DNA of 64,000 bases from Heterobilharzia americana (lineage: Eukaryota > Platyhelminthes > Trematoda > Strigeidida > Schistosomatidae), in assembly GCA_944470555.2 (NCBI GenBank), contig OX104128.1, forward strand, positions 44,313,920 through 44,377,919, written 5' to 3'. The stretch's first letter is position 1. Each line of letters begins with the position of its first letter. Under the pieces are notes generated by a model. It saw nothing but the letters and a program-made list of their open reading frames with translations. It was not told where the DNA came from and did no database searches. The position numbers and the translations under genes were made by a program. Shown one piece after another: positions 14,771-26,470 of the stretch.

Positions 14771-15784
14771 ATTAATGATATGTATAATGATTTATGGGTC
14801 CCGTCAAAGAATGGTAACATTGTCGACTTAATCTTAAGTCACAGCTGCTGGCGATCCACGGTTGCATACTGTCCCCATTTTCTTTCGTCTAATCCATGGT
14901 TTATAATAAATTTAAAGAAATATTTTCTTTTGATATTGTTGAATACTGACTTTCAGTAAAACCAAGGGTACTCTTTTCTTCCGTTGCTGTAATTCTTTAG
15001 CTTTGTTTGCCTGGTTTCTAGCGTTGTTGTTCTTATCAATGTTCACAACAAGCATCTATTAATTTTAAGTGCCAGATAGTAATCTACTAAGTAGATCACT
15101 TCTCATGCAACGAGTTAAGTTTTATGCCGTAGCCTGTAATTTCTGTTTGTTATTTTTTTGTCCTGAAACGTCATTATTTTATCTGAATGATTCAACATCA
15201 CTGTAATTTAGTAAAGACAATTTTGGATACTTGGCATGCAAGTAGTGTTTATCATTGCTCAGCATATTTGTGGTTTATTTAGCATGTAAGGTAGTGATTA
15301 TTTGGTTGGCGTCTGACTGGAAGCAGAAATGCTGACCTATATGTACTTTAAACACAAGCAAATCCTACACTTTGCTTCTGGAAACTATCGGATATTATCG
15401 AAATGAAATTGAGGATTACGAATAGGATTGGTGAATAGGCGCCTACATATTTATGATGGTTGGTTGGTTACGCGCAAAAATTACAAACAGCAGAATACAG
15501 GCTAGGCTTTTGAATGCTCTTTACCCATGGAACTTAGTATTTACTAAAGTAACTGCTTCAGATGGTTTGACCAAGAAACGTTGGTTAATGCAACTTTTAC
15601 TTCCTATGGATTCTAAGCGCAGAGGTGAAAGTGACCCGAAAGTAATTACTTATCTCATAGTAGACGTTACAGTTCTCAAAATCACGTTACTGCTGGGAAT
15701 CTTATATCCCCGATAATGAACCTTCTCTACTGAAATTATCTTATATTACGAAAAACTTAAATTATCTTCGCTCCTTTCCAGCTC
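14771..15784. other. AT-rich DNA, nothing recognised
   Basis: The open frame at 15,453-15,716 has no recognisable motif and is not called a gene. Confidence 0.35.
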
Positions 15785-15902
15785 CACGTGTATAGTTCAG
15801 TTTCACCGCTTTTATAAACGCTGTTTTCCTATTGGTTAATCACCCAGTTTTAATATTCTGTTGTATATATTCGATTCAAGGGTACACGCAGTGTATATAA
15901 AA
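15785..15902 (+). promoter_or_regulatory. Promoter-like cluster: CACGTG, inverted CCAAT, TATA
   Basis: CACGTG lies at 15,785-15,790, ATTGG at 15,831-15,835 and TATATAAAAG from about 15,893, in the order and spacing of a pol II core promoter. No exon follows that I can identify. It may be a solo LTR of an element whose body has been lost; this is inference from motif spacing only. Confidence 0.3.
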
Positions 15903-17009
15903 GTAAAAGCTATGCTCCTGAGTTATTGCCTTTATACTTTCGGTTGGGGCAAACTCGCTTCAGTTCAACATTGTCTTCTTCTTTTGTCAGCTGAAGCAGT
16001 TGTCAACTATCGTATCTTTCATCCAGTAACTAGATCATATGTTTCCAATTATTCGTATCCAAGGATAGCAACAATTTACCTTTATGAAAAACAAGTCTAA
16101 CAGAATAAAGTGTCCTAAACTTTTATTTTTATTATTGACTTTAAGCAGTCCAGATTATAAGTTAGACAAGTAGCACCTAATCGGGTAGTAACATCAATTC
16201 TTACTATCTTGCTTAAATTATCATTTTCGCTCTTTTGTTACAGTTCTCTTTGTTTCTTGCACAATTACTTCATTGAAAAATGAAATGTTACACTAGTATC
16301 TGGGTATTGGTGCTTCGAACTAAATCGGATATTGTCCTTGCATAAGAGTTACACTCTTAGTCAGATAATTTAGAACTTCCTAACTGTAAGGGTGTTCACC
16401 TAAAAATTTATTACTCCTACTCTTTTAAACAACTTAAAAATTCAGTATCCTAAAGAAGTTAATAGCCACTGAGTGATGAATCACCGTCGCAAATATCCTA
16501 TCAGCTTCATAGATTCCTGTTTAGCGTTTGAAAAAATGATGACTGTTGGTGATATTGTGTTAACTGACAGACATAACTTTTTATACAGTATGTGTTTTCT
16601 GTCTACACGTAAACTTTTGACATTCCTTTCATAGATTACATTTTATCACACAGTATAACTTCTGAAGAAAATTTACTACAGTCAAGGTAATTACAAGAGA
16701 CTGATTTACTGATATTTGAGCTTTTTATTTCGTGATGTTAATCGTTTTAGACTACATCGATCAGCTTCTTTTGCTATCTGCTTTTTCGTGCGAATGCCTC
16801 GATGTGGCGAGTGATCTGATTTTAATATTAAGTCTCGATTCAACTGCTTGAGCCCATCCACCTTTAATATAAAAATAAAATCAACAGATGCATCAAGGTA
16901 TCCACATAGGAGACCATATACAGAGATATGTCAATTAATTCGGTCTAAAGCAATCAACAGTTGGAAATAAAAGGCTTCAGTACCAAACTGTACCAGTTGT
17001 GTACTAAGT
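15903..17009. other. AT-rich DNA, nothing recognised
   Basis: No coding or repeat feature was found. Confidence 0.35.
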
Positions 17010-17200
17010 GACCGTCGTTACCCAGTAACCCAGTGAAAGTGACGGTTACTAGGTTTGATTCCTACTGGCAACACCGTTACTCACTGAATTACAAGTACAT
17101 TTATGTGGCGAGTCCCAAACATGATGAAGCTCACTTCCTGGATTTCTCTGCTGGCCAAGACTTATATATTGCTTGTCTAGATAGCCAAAGGGTATACACG
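17010..17200 (+). repeat. tRNA-derived SINE with decayed hammerhead
   Basis: A B-box-like AGGTTTGATTCCT lies near 17,051, followed by the SINE body and a hammerhead-related block at 17,095-17,155. The core reads GTGGCGAG where CTGACGAG is expected, and ATGAAGC replaces the GAAAC box. The trailing TTCCTGGATTTC matches the usual stem I strand. Catalysis is not expected. Confidence 0.6.
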
Positions 17201-18489
17201 TTTTTAAAGTTGACACAGATGATTTTGTTTAGAATATGAATGTAAACTTCACTATCCATACTACTTGGCTCAGAGATCCTAAAAACAAGAATAAAATTAA
17301 GCCGATTAGCATGTGTTATTTTCCACTATAAGGTGAAGGGTACAATTAGCTAAGGCATATCCATTTGACCAGACACGACTGTGCAGAAATCAGCCTAGTG
17401 AATTCCATTGCAAGCGTCAACTGTCAGTTGTCTAAATAATCATCGGTTTAAAAACAATTCGGTTAGACAATAGTGACTTGAGTTGCAAAATGGTTGTTGC
17501 CGAAATCTGATCAAGAAGCATCACATTTATCATACAAAAGTAAGAGTTCTAAGCTTACTCTCTGGTAACGGAAAGCATTCAGTGCTGATACGTCCCCAAT
17601 CAGGACTATATTTGATCGTATAGATTTTTCCAAAACACACGGAGTAAATAAATCTGGAAATTATACTCCCTAGGCTGATTAATTTTGCCTTAAGTGTTCT
17701 CAAGACAGATTTGTATTACAATTATAAGTAGTATGATAGATAATATGCGTGTATAGCTCTGACCAAAAACTCACCAATGATGTTTAGTGTAATCACGTTG
17801 ACAGTTCTACACTAACTGACATGCCATCATCAATGTTATTAAGGCTATATTAAAATGTCAACCCTAATAATCCATTGTAATACGGAGTAACTATCCTCTT
17901 TCAGTCAAAAATGAATTCATAGTCCAATATTTAGAAATTATAATAATTGTTCTAGATGTAAAACATTTGACTGAAGCATAGACAATGACTTTGTGTACCC
18001 TTTTGCGCTTCATCTATGTAATATAGTTTACTCTTATTCATGGGAATGAAAACACTCTGAAACTGACAAGTACAACGCAGTTGGTATTTAGTTTGATCTT
18101 CACCTCTTTTCATTAACAAATGATGCAAATATGTTGCAATTTTTATGAATGATGCATTTGAATTGTTGAAGAGAACTATCTTCAAGACGCAACGGTAATT
18201 CGAGGATATATAAAGCTGCAGAACACTGAGAAGCGATTTTGACTTTCAAACCTCTGAGTGTGAATTAGAAAAACAAATCTTTCTGTAGACGAGTATCTTA
18301 TTCTACAGATCACCGACCTTAGAAAATTTCGTAAAGCGCTAAAGAATGGTAGACTTTTGTCAAATAGATTGTTGGGATTTGTCATATCTGGAGCTAAATA
18401 AAAAATAAACACTAAGCTTAAGATAACGAAAGAGAATAATTTTATATTCCCTGCTGTAACAACTGTTTTTAAACGTGGTAGCTTAAGAA
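17201..18489. other. AT-rich DNA, nothing recognised
   Basis: Only short, low-complexity open frames without motifs are present. Confidence 0.35.
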
Positions 18490-18720
18490 AGGCTAAACGT
18501 CAGATAGTGATACTGGCTTTGATTTCATGTAAGCCCAGTCACAACAGTTACTACACTGAAGTTTACATGGTTGCGAGCTGGGAAATCGGGGACGCGCGTT
18601 TTTTCCTGTTTGGAACTCGTCAGCTGTAGTGCCTGCACACCAGTGAGAGACTGTGTTCCCACTGAGACTCAAACCCAACACCTGTCAACTCCAACGACAG
18701 CAGCTGGAAATTGAAAGTAT
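18490..18720 (-). repeat. tRNA-derived SINE (Sm-alpha-like), minus strand
   Basis: Read on the minus strand, a B-box-like GGGTTTGAGTCTC near 18,673 is followed by CAGTGGGAACACAGTC, as in the copy at 19.8 kb, and then by a hammerhead block. The A-box region is weak. Confidence 0.65.
18571..18640 (-). ncRNA. Hammerhead ribozyme relic with mutated GAAA box
   Basis: CTGACGA is intact (complement of 18,617-18,623), and the ACGC/GCGT stem III with its GTC cleavage triplet (complement of 18,591-18,593) is preserved. The box that should read CGAAA reads AAAAA, which removes G12, the residue that acts as general base in hammerheads. Stem II keeps TTCC/GGAA pairing. It is therefore predicted inactive. 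Confidence 0.65.
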
Positions 18721-19794
18721 CAATAAATTACAATCACTAATTAAGAAGTAATATATGAGAGACCATTGGATTATAATGGTTCTTCATCAGATTTTCCGTG
18801 GCATTAAGATCATCTTCAAGGCGAAACAAGTCCACATAATCAAAATATGAATTGCCAGTATGTTGTTATTGCTTCACGACATATGTACAATTGTCTGTAC
18901 AACTTTTGCGTTCGGATGCAGGACAGTGTACATGAACATTTAGCAACTGTTTGTGCTTTCACTTCATTTTTATCGTAATCAAGAAATGGATAGATAAACC
19001 ACATTATGAAAGGTGTAAAAAAGGAGAGCTGCAGCTAGATTTCAATGAAATTCTTCTTATTCTGTTACAGTAAAGCATGATTGTCGACATAAGCAGTCAT
19101 TATTGTATCAATGCTTAGTTATGTTGTGAACTAGTAGGAGAATATATCTAAAGAAGCATTTTTGGGATACAGAAAAGTCAAAGCTGTAAGTAATTTTTTA
19201 AAAATCATATTCTAAAGCATAAGAGATAAAACATTACAACTAATTATAATTTAAGTTGATTTCTGAGAAGTGAATCACGATCAGAGTAGCTTGTGCATCG
19301 ATTTAAATTTGCTAAACTTTGGTTTTATTCAAAGCGCATCGCTGTCATTTGTTCAATGCTTTTTACTGAATGATTATTCGACCTTGTTAAACAGAAATAT
19401 CTAAAAAGATTAATGAGTAAATGGTGCAACTTAGCATAAGTAGAGGACTAGCGAGAATAAATAATGTGATAAATGAAATCAATACAATATGTAGAGTTCA
19501 CTTCAAAATCAATGTCCAAATGAAATAAAAAGTTTGAACTTAAGCGCTTGATTTATTGATTCATACCATCTGTCAAACATTATTCAATGCTAAATCTTAA
19601 ACTTTAATATTGACCAAAGTCTGATAGCTAATATGTTCATTTTAGCCTAGAATGATGAAACCATATTTAGATCTGCCATATGGCTTACTGTGAAGCGTTA
19701 AGAAATCAAAAAGAACTCATATATGTAAAATACATACACAAAATGAGCCGTCAAGGTAGATCTTCAACATTGCGAAAACAAGGGGTAGCTCTCG
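18721..19794. other. AT-rich DNA, nothing recognised
   Basis: No exon or repeat was recognised. Confidence 0.35.
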
Positions 19795-19975
19795 TCCTGC
19801 ATTGGCTTAATGGATAACGCTTTGGCGTTTGAAGTGATGGGTGTTGAATGTAAGTCTCAGTGGGAACACAGTCACTCATTGGGATACAGACGTGTCCAAC
19901 TGACGAGTCCAAATGGGGCGAAACGCCTTCCCTGGATTCCACTGCTAGTCACCAGGATAAATATAACTGCAAGAA
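19795..19975 (+). repeat. tRNA-derived SINE (Sm-alpha-like)
   Basis: The head (TTGGCTTAATGGATAACGC, 19,803-19,821) looks like the A-box arm of an arginine-type tRNA. The B-box (GGTGTTGAATGTAAG) is degraded. CAGTGGGAACACAGTCACTC then leads into a hammerhead block. Family assignment comes from the hammerhead plus the tRNA head. Confidence 0.7.
19890..19948 (+). ncRNA. Hammerhead ribozyme, core intact but stem III degraded
   Basis: CTGACGA is at 19,900-19,906 and GAAA at 19,920-19,923. Stem II pairs GTCC (19,907-19,910) with GGGC (19,916-19,919), including one G-T wobble. TCCA/TGGA can form part of stem I. The expected ACGCGCGTC segment reads ACGCCTTCC, so stem III cannot form and the cleavage triplet would be TTC. 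Activity is doubtful. Confidence 0.65.
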
Positions 19976-21539
19976 CAAATTTCTCCTATGACTGAGTTTG
20001 CCTTGTTCAGTTTTCCGATCTTACTCAATAATTTTAGTTAAAGTTGCAATGGCTGAATGAAATTGAATTGACTTGCAAATGTAATGCCAGTGTAGTCAAA
20101 GTTACAGATCCTTTTTAGTTAAAAATACCGATGCATACGAAGACAAGGTTTTTGAAGATCTTTGATCCACCTTACCCTGTAAAGCAACCAGCTTAAACAA
20201 AAGAGTTCCGAAAGAAACCATATTGGTCAAATTAACACATGAATATTGAAAAAGTCCCATGTTGTTTGATGACACATGACCGATTGAAAGTGGTGGACGA
20301 GGTTAATCATCGAGTAATACTTACAGTCAAAAATAAAAGCCAAATAAGTATGCAAACCTTTCTCTTCAAGCATTGAATTGGATGGTAGAAAGAACAACTT
20401 CAGCCAAACTAACTGAACCGTGTCATGAAATCAAAGTAGACATAGAGATGAACAACTATCCATTCTCTACTTTGAGAAAATTCAACATGTTCCCTGGACT
20501 TATCTGCTAGATGTTGTAAAATATGCAGTCAGAACCTTATCACAGGAGAAGTTGAAGTATTCTTAGAAAAAATACATGTATTAACAGAGACTACTAAATT
20601 CAGTCCAGTCTGTCGACAACGGAAAATATCAGTAATGTCAAAAGAGCATAAGTGGGGTAATCTACACTCATACTTCCTAGTGATAATTCTTTAAAACCTT
20701 TGTGCTAGTAATCAGATTTCATGATTAGATTGAAACTGATAGATTTTACATTTGTCTTGGGTGTAGCAATCGCCAGTAATGAATATGAAATGATTAACAT
20801 GATTGGAAAAATTAGCTTTCAACTTCTAGAAAACATTTTGATGCAGAAGGTACTTAGTGATCTACGTTAATGACCGCACTTTGAAGAAAACTACTGACTC
20901 AGTCAGCCATAAAGGCTTGATGTGGTCACCTGTGGATAGTTGATGATGTCATGGAAGCCCTGGATACCCTGAGAAACGGTTAAAAATTTTCACTACCCAT
21001 AATAATTGATTTCATTTTTCTGAATGATGTTCACTTATGCTGCCTACTAGCTAATTTTGACCGCTTTTCATAATGTAAAACAAGTTTCTAAAAATTCCCC
21101 AGATTTTCTGGACAATTCAAGCTGTAAAAAACTCGACTTTACTGCTTCTTACTGCCCTGCAAAGTAAGTGAGTAGTAAATGTAGGCTGCATTGATAACAT
21201 TTCCAATTAAGCAAATATTAAGCCTGTTATTCTTCACAAAATAATCATTATATCTCCCCCAGCTACAGAAAATGTAAATCTCAGTTTTACTAGCTCATTC
21301 CTAACATCTTTGATCACAATACTGTTTGACTGACCCTTGTTCAAATTTACAAGGAGGTATCATTGCTGATACATCTTGCTGACGGTCACCAAGAATCATA
21401 AAATCTAGGTTAAAAGCTTCCTCTTTACTGTTTACAAATACTGAAAAAAGAAGTGTACTAAAATTTCCAGTCAATATGTGGTCAAGTCCTGCTGTATGAC
21501 ATGAGTCTAGGTCCAAGGAAATGTTTGATGACTATTCTC
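19976..21539. other. AT-rich DNA, nothing recognised
   Basis: No coding or repeat signal was found. Confidence 0.35.
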
Positions 21540-21960
21540 CTCTAATGTTTCTTTTAGGAAAGCAAGTCTTGTCGCTAAGACGGATATGAAGCTAACGTAA
21601 ATACGTTCACAGGCAGACAAACAGACAGAAAAAATCAACGAAGAACCTTGCACATAGGTGCATCGGTCCAGGTTGTCATACTTTACCGTAGTATACAAAA
21701 GACAGGTAGATGGAAAAAGACATATCAAAATAGATAAAGTTGTTTGAGAGATTAGTCAATTCGAAAACAAAGGTTTGAGCAAATATCCAAGCTTTAGAAG
21801 ACGTCAAGGAGCGAATACATCTGTGCCATTGTGACTGATTTTCAGCCATATCACTAAGAACCCTCAACCATTGATTTCTGTCTTCTCCGGGAATGTATGC
21901 AAGTGAAATAATCGTAACTTTGTTCATAAATGCAAATAATGTGCCATCCTCAACAATCTC
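21540..21960 (-). mobile_element. 3' fragment of a non-LTR retrotransposon (same family as 40.7-43.4 kb)
   Basis: The minus strand encodes a C-terminal motif (RNQWLRVLSDMAENQSQW, then CIRSLTSS) of the kind that ends schistosome EN/RT retrotransposon ORFs. Downstream, a CAGACAAACAGACAG block and flanking sequence (21,580-21,715) match 40,770-40,895. The rest of the element is absent, as expected for 5' truncation. Confidence 0.6.
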
Positions 21961-22609
21961 ATTAATAATGATGCCTTCCAAAATGCACACTGCCCTCTCA
22001 ATACTGATATTATGCGTAAGAAGTTTATTCTGTTACCATTAAGTTGTTATTGAATGAAGTTTCTCGAGTAGACTTACAGTTGAACAGTCAATAATTTGAT
22101 GAACAGAATGAACAAATACTGTGTTGAAACCGAGACTGTTATTTTGAAGAACATTCAAACCCCCAGTGGATATGAAAAAAGTGAAAGCTAGGCAATACGA
22201 AAGCAAGTGTACCTCAAATGAGGAGATGTTCGTTGCGGATATCATGTAGATCAATTACATCTTCGTCTCTGGCTTAGTTTCCCTGACTTATAATGACAAC
22301 TTCATTCAATTTTTGTAACTGAACAAGTTTTTTCGGCTTTTTTCATGTGTGTGGGGTAGGGGTGAGTATTTTATTGGCGATCCATAGCTGCACATAAAAA
22401 TATTGTATTTAAAGCAAGGTTCCCTTGAAAAATTGACTCTTTGAGTTGAAGTAACTAGTTAAATAAACTGTAGATGTTAGAATGATAACAGGCATTGTAT
22501 CGACAAATGTTTCAGCTAAGTGAAAAACTCTTATTCTCTTCCTAAATCAATGCACTGTATTGTATATTCAGATCGTGGGAAAGATTTACAACTCAAGAGA
22601 AGCATAGCA
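21961..22609. other. AT-rich DNA, nothing recognised
   Basis: No feature was recognised. Confidence 0.35.
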
Positions 22610-22830
22610 GTGGTGTACCTCTGCAATCGCAGCTGTGACTCCTTGTTTGAGACAATTTATTTTCAACCAGTAGGTAACGGATTCAAGTCCCGCTCTACCT
22701 ACCAAGGTTAGGGTAGTCAGACAGTATCATTAACCCCCATCCGATAAGTGTGGCTCATTGCCTACTGCACGAATGTGCAAAAGGATATAGAGTGCATCTC
22801 ATTTACTATTTATTTTCTAAAATGCGTCCT
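22610..22830 (+). repeat. tRNA-derived SINE with LINE-like tail
   Basis: A good B-box (ACGGATTCAAGTCCCGC) lies near 22,676 after a tRNA-like arm. The 3' part (22,735-22,812) matches the tail beside RTE copy 1 at 3,791-3,880. Confidence 0.6.
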
Positions 22831-23289
22831 TTAACTTGTGTGAACAAAACTAAACAAATTACAAACAATGTAATTAAAAAACTCGAGAGTTTCATTTCTC
22901 GTCAGATAACAGAAACGCCACAGAAAACTGAAATTTTGGTGGCGATGGTGGTGGTGGCGGCGGTAACTTACTGGTGTTTCTTGGATGTGTACAGATTTCG
23001 TATTCTTCTCTCTCGTTGTTTCACTTTCCTTACCAATTAGATAATGACCGTTTGTATCATATTTTTATTTATGCAATCTGGCCATTATTTCAACCTCTTT
23101 AGCTGATTTTCTAATCAAATTAAAATTAGTATCTCTAACACGTCCTGCACGTTTCCTCAAAATTCACAATAGGAAGAAAAGCAAGCCATTCTTTATAATA
23201 TTAAGTGATTTGATACAATTACTGAGCATATTCACGATCGTCTTCACATAAATGAAATAAAGGATAAGAAATAATCCTTCTCATTGATG
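22831..23289. other. AT-rich DNA, nothing recognised
   Basis: A short GGTGGTGGCGGCGG run near 22,945 is the only notable composition. Confidence 0.35.
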
Positions 23290-23420
23290 GTGGATAGTGA
23301 CTAGCAGTAGAGTCCAGAACGCGTGTTTCATCCTTTTTGAGACACTTTCGGCTGGATTTATCTGCCTCTCAGTGAAAGTTGTTGTTCTCACTGTGACTCA
23401 AACTCAGGATAAATGGCTCC
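23290..23420 (-). repeat. SINE fragment with decayed hammerhead, minus strand
   Basis: On the minus strand, AAATCCAGCCGAAAG then GGATGAAACACGCGTTC and TGGACTCTACTGC follow the Sm-alpha-type hammerhead order. The core CTGACGA has become CCGAAAG, so the ribozyme is dead. It faces the next copy head to head. Confidence 0.6.
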
Positions 23421-23439
23421 AAGCAATTCTTATTTGGTA

Positions 23440-23545
23440 CAACACTACTCCCGGAGAGACAAGGACATCCAGCTGACGAGTCCAAAATGGGACGAAACGC
23501 GCGTCCTTGCTTCCACTGCTAGCCACTATCCATCTATCATTAAGG
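23440..23545 (+). repeat. SINE fragment carrying an intact hammerhead core
   Basis: It holds the hammerhead segment and the adjoining CACTGCTAGCCACTATCC block shared with the other copies; the tRNA-like head is missing. Confidence 0.65.
23461..23520 (+). ncRNA. Hammerhead self-cleaving ribozyme (Sm-alpha type), core intact
   Basis: CTGACGA is at 23,473-23,479 and GAAA at 23,494-23,497. Stem II GTCC/GGAC pairs fully (23,480-23,483 with 23,490-23,493) around a six-base loop. Stem III is ACGC/GCGT (23,497-23,504), with cleavage expected after C23,505 of the GTC triplet. Stem I keeps four of six pairs (ATCCAG with CTTGCT). The very short stem III matches schistosome satellite hammerheads, which are known to self-cleave. 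All invariant core bases are present; weakened stem I is the main doubt. Confidence 0.8.
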
Positions 23546-23939
23546 TCAAATTTGAAAATATCTGTAATTTTGAGGCAAAAACATAGGAGCCCACACATCA
23601 GTTGTTGTCGATCACTTCGGCCCAACCAACGAAGAAGATTCACAAGCCAACAAAGAATATTTCCTCACTTGTATTTCTGGAAACCTAATGATAAACTTAG
23701 TGATAGTTTAAGGGTGAATAACCTTTTCACACTCAATCGCTCACTCATTTACTCAGTACTCCTTCCTATTCATTGTATGAGTACTGGTCAAATTTTTTCA
23801 CTTGATCACCTCATAAGATACTTAGTTTTTCATGAAAATAAAGACATAACAACCCCTAATTTTGTTTCTTTTCGACGATTTAATTCACTAAAGTTGTACA
23901 ATTATGTTTGAAATCCAATTTGAAGGATTGTGGAGTTTA

Positions 23940-24125
23940 TTGGTTTCAAGTCGGTGTTCTTCCTGGGATGACATCAAATGGAGAACCACTTGAAGCCTAG
24001 GAGCACTGAAAAGTTGTTTTATCTTAGTACGGTGATTCTTAGCGGTGTGAATTCATGATCCCGCCAAGGATCGAACTCAGGACGAATGGTTCACACTGGA
24101 TTCTGACTCGGTCGTTCAGTAGTAA
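23940..24125 (-). repeat. tRNA-derived SINE, hammerhead-like subfamily, minus strand
   Basis: On the minus strand a good B-box (GAGTTCGATCC, near 24,076) is followed by a CTAAGAATCACCGTACTAAG block and CAGTGCTCC, the layout of the copies at 24.2 and 28.3 kb. The hammerhead core CTGANGA reads CTAAGAA, so it is decayed. Confidence 0.6.
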
Positions 24126-24139
24126 CGTGGTGGAAACAA

Positions 24140-24295
24140 AACCTGAATGTCCTGGGTTCACTTCGTGGAGGGATCATTGTTTCGCACTGCTGAGGAATCT
24201 CATAGTAAAACAAAATAGCTGCCTAGTGCTCATAGATTTTCGACAGTTGTCCGACTAATTTCAGTCCGTGATGAATACCAACCTGATATCTTAAG
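24140..24295 (+). repeat. tRNA-derived SINE, hammerhead-like subfamily
   Basis: A B-box-like CTGGGTTCACTTCG is followed by CTGAGGA at 24,190-24,196, which fits the hammerhead core CTGANGA. The second core box reads ACAAAAT instead of ACGAAAC. The 3' part ends with TTTCAGTCCGTGATGAAT. Head-to-head neighbour of the previous SINE. Confidence 0.6.
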
Positions 24296-26139
24296 TCTCC
24301 GGAAAGAAATAACAGCTTATTATTATTATTCGATGGACTCATGTGATTACTATAATGTTGAAGAGTAGAATAAAATATTCGGATTTCTAGGTAGTATCCT
24401 TCTACAAAACGGATATCTACTTATATTCACTAATTCCGATATGAAACTGTTGGCATACATATAAACGCTGTCAATCGTTTGAAAGGAAACTCTGCATATG
24501 CATCTGGAATTCAAAGGCAGTATTGTAGCTGAAGGCCTTGAGGACGGAATATCGCCTCTGGATATCTCAATATTTATCTGTCAGTTAACTCTTCTTTGTT
24601 GAGGAAAGTGTATTGACCATATATAGCGTCGTGTCCGCGAACATATTTTGGAACATTGTTTGGCTCGATTATTCAGAGGAGAGAGAAAAGATATCAGATA
24701 TTCTATTCCTGGACATCTGGTCGTCTATGGATGTCTGATCCCTCCTAGTTGGTCCTTCAGTGTAATCAACAGAATATCCATCGACAATTTTAAAGACCTG
24801 AAACTACATCATCAATACATAGTCCAGCTACTATATAAATGCTAAACCTGATCTCTGCCTATGAAAGGTTTATATGCACTTGTTAGCCTTGACCTGACCA
24901 GAGTAGTTATTTATCTCTCCCTTTAGCAACCTTTTACTCTTCCTCTGAATAATATGATGGTCAAGTGGTCCTATTGATTACTAATACAGTTATTTGTTTC
25001 CAATGTTTTCAAACATCATTGCACAGCCCTAAGAAATGAAATCATCAGAAAATGAATATTCTTCGCTGTTATATCTTCGTGTTATGACTAAATATGGGAA
25101 TTTTTCGTCTATTAAAGATATTTATATGAAGAATGTCGCCAACTAAGATATTTTGCTAACAACGAAGAAGGTTAAATTGCTTGCATTCTTACTCGGTATA
25201 CATGTTAACTATTTATATGCGGCATTGAATATATGACTTAATTTACAGAAGAAAACTGTACTACTTACCGCAAATAAAAGTAGTCAAACTATTATTAGAA
25301 ATATTGACTTCGCTGATATATATTTAGTAAATTCATACATATAGTGTTTTCTGACAACCACATTTCCTTTGTAATTCAAATAAACATTGCCGTAATCTTC
25401 CTTAAAATTATTAAAGTGGAAAAGCATGTGGCGTATCTAATCAGAAATACTTCTAAAAGTCATTCTTTCACCATCGAGAAACAATGAAACAACAGCTTTT
25501 TTTAGAGCTTTCTTGAAAAGTGTGAGTCAACCATTTTACTGCATACGATTTTATTTCTTGTTACATACTCTAGTGTTAACTCTAATTCCCTTTTATTTTA
25601 ATTTCATTTAGTGGCACGAAACTGATGCTGATGAAACTGGATTCATAATTCCATATCTTAATAAGCAAATAATGATGATAAAATGAAAAGCGGTTTACCT
25701 ATTCCTTTTTGGTTTCAATTAATCGCTCTAAAATAATCTATCGAACGGCTTTTCTAAAAGTTCTTTTTTTCCATCATTAGTAATGATAACTTTCTATTAA
25801 TCAGATGGGTACAGTGGATACTGGAGAAAATATGGCCATTGGTAGGAATAGTAAATTAAGAATCTTTTATCATTCGTCACATTCTTTTTTACGCAGTAAA
25901 CTGATGCTCTAAAAATAAGATTTAAAACACGTATCACACCTCCAGTATGCACAAATATCCTGGTAAAACCACAAAACTAGTACAAAGCCGGTTCAGAAGC
26001 CAATGGATAAGTATCACTCACATATATTGAATGACCTGAATATTTCGGATAGACCAATAACAGTTACTTCCTAAAAATTCGAAATTAATGGACTATTCGA
26101 GAGCTCTTGAAATGAACGTGTTCGTTTTCATTGGTGACA
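24296..26139. other. AT-rich DNA, nothing recognised
   Basis: No exon or repeat signal was found by eye. Confidence 0.35.
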
Positions 26140-26470
26140 GTATTTAAAAGAATGATTTAAAGACCATCCTGGCAACTACTGAGATAGCCAATTATTTTTC
26201 TCGATCTTATAGAAAATTCTTCCAAGACGAAATGCTAATATATGATTGGTTGTTTCAACAGTGGCTTTGGTGGTTTTAAAATCACTCATTTGAAGGAGTG
26301 ACCTTGAAGGTCATGCTAGCAACGACTAAAATACTCAATCAGATTGCTTTATTTCGGGTAGAAAGGTAAACATTCATGAAATCACGAAGTTTAATTGGTT
26401 ATTTCTGTTGTTGTCCGAAGGGCCTTTACAGTCACTCATTTAAAGCAGCCTTGAAACTTAATAATTTAGG
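26140..26470 (+). repeat. Clustered copies of an unnamed dispersed repeat
   Basis: Three related segments begin near 26,150, 26,285 and 26,415. They share a block resembling GTGACCTTGAAGGTCATGC and GCAACGACTAAAATACTCAA. A further copy lies at 29,955-30,030. Family and function are unknown. Confidence 0.45.
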
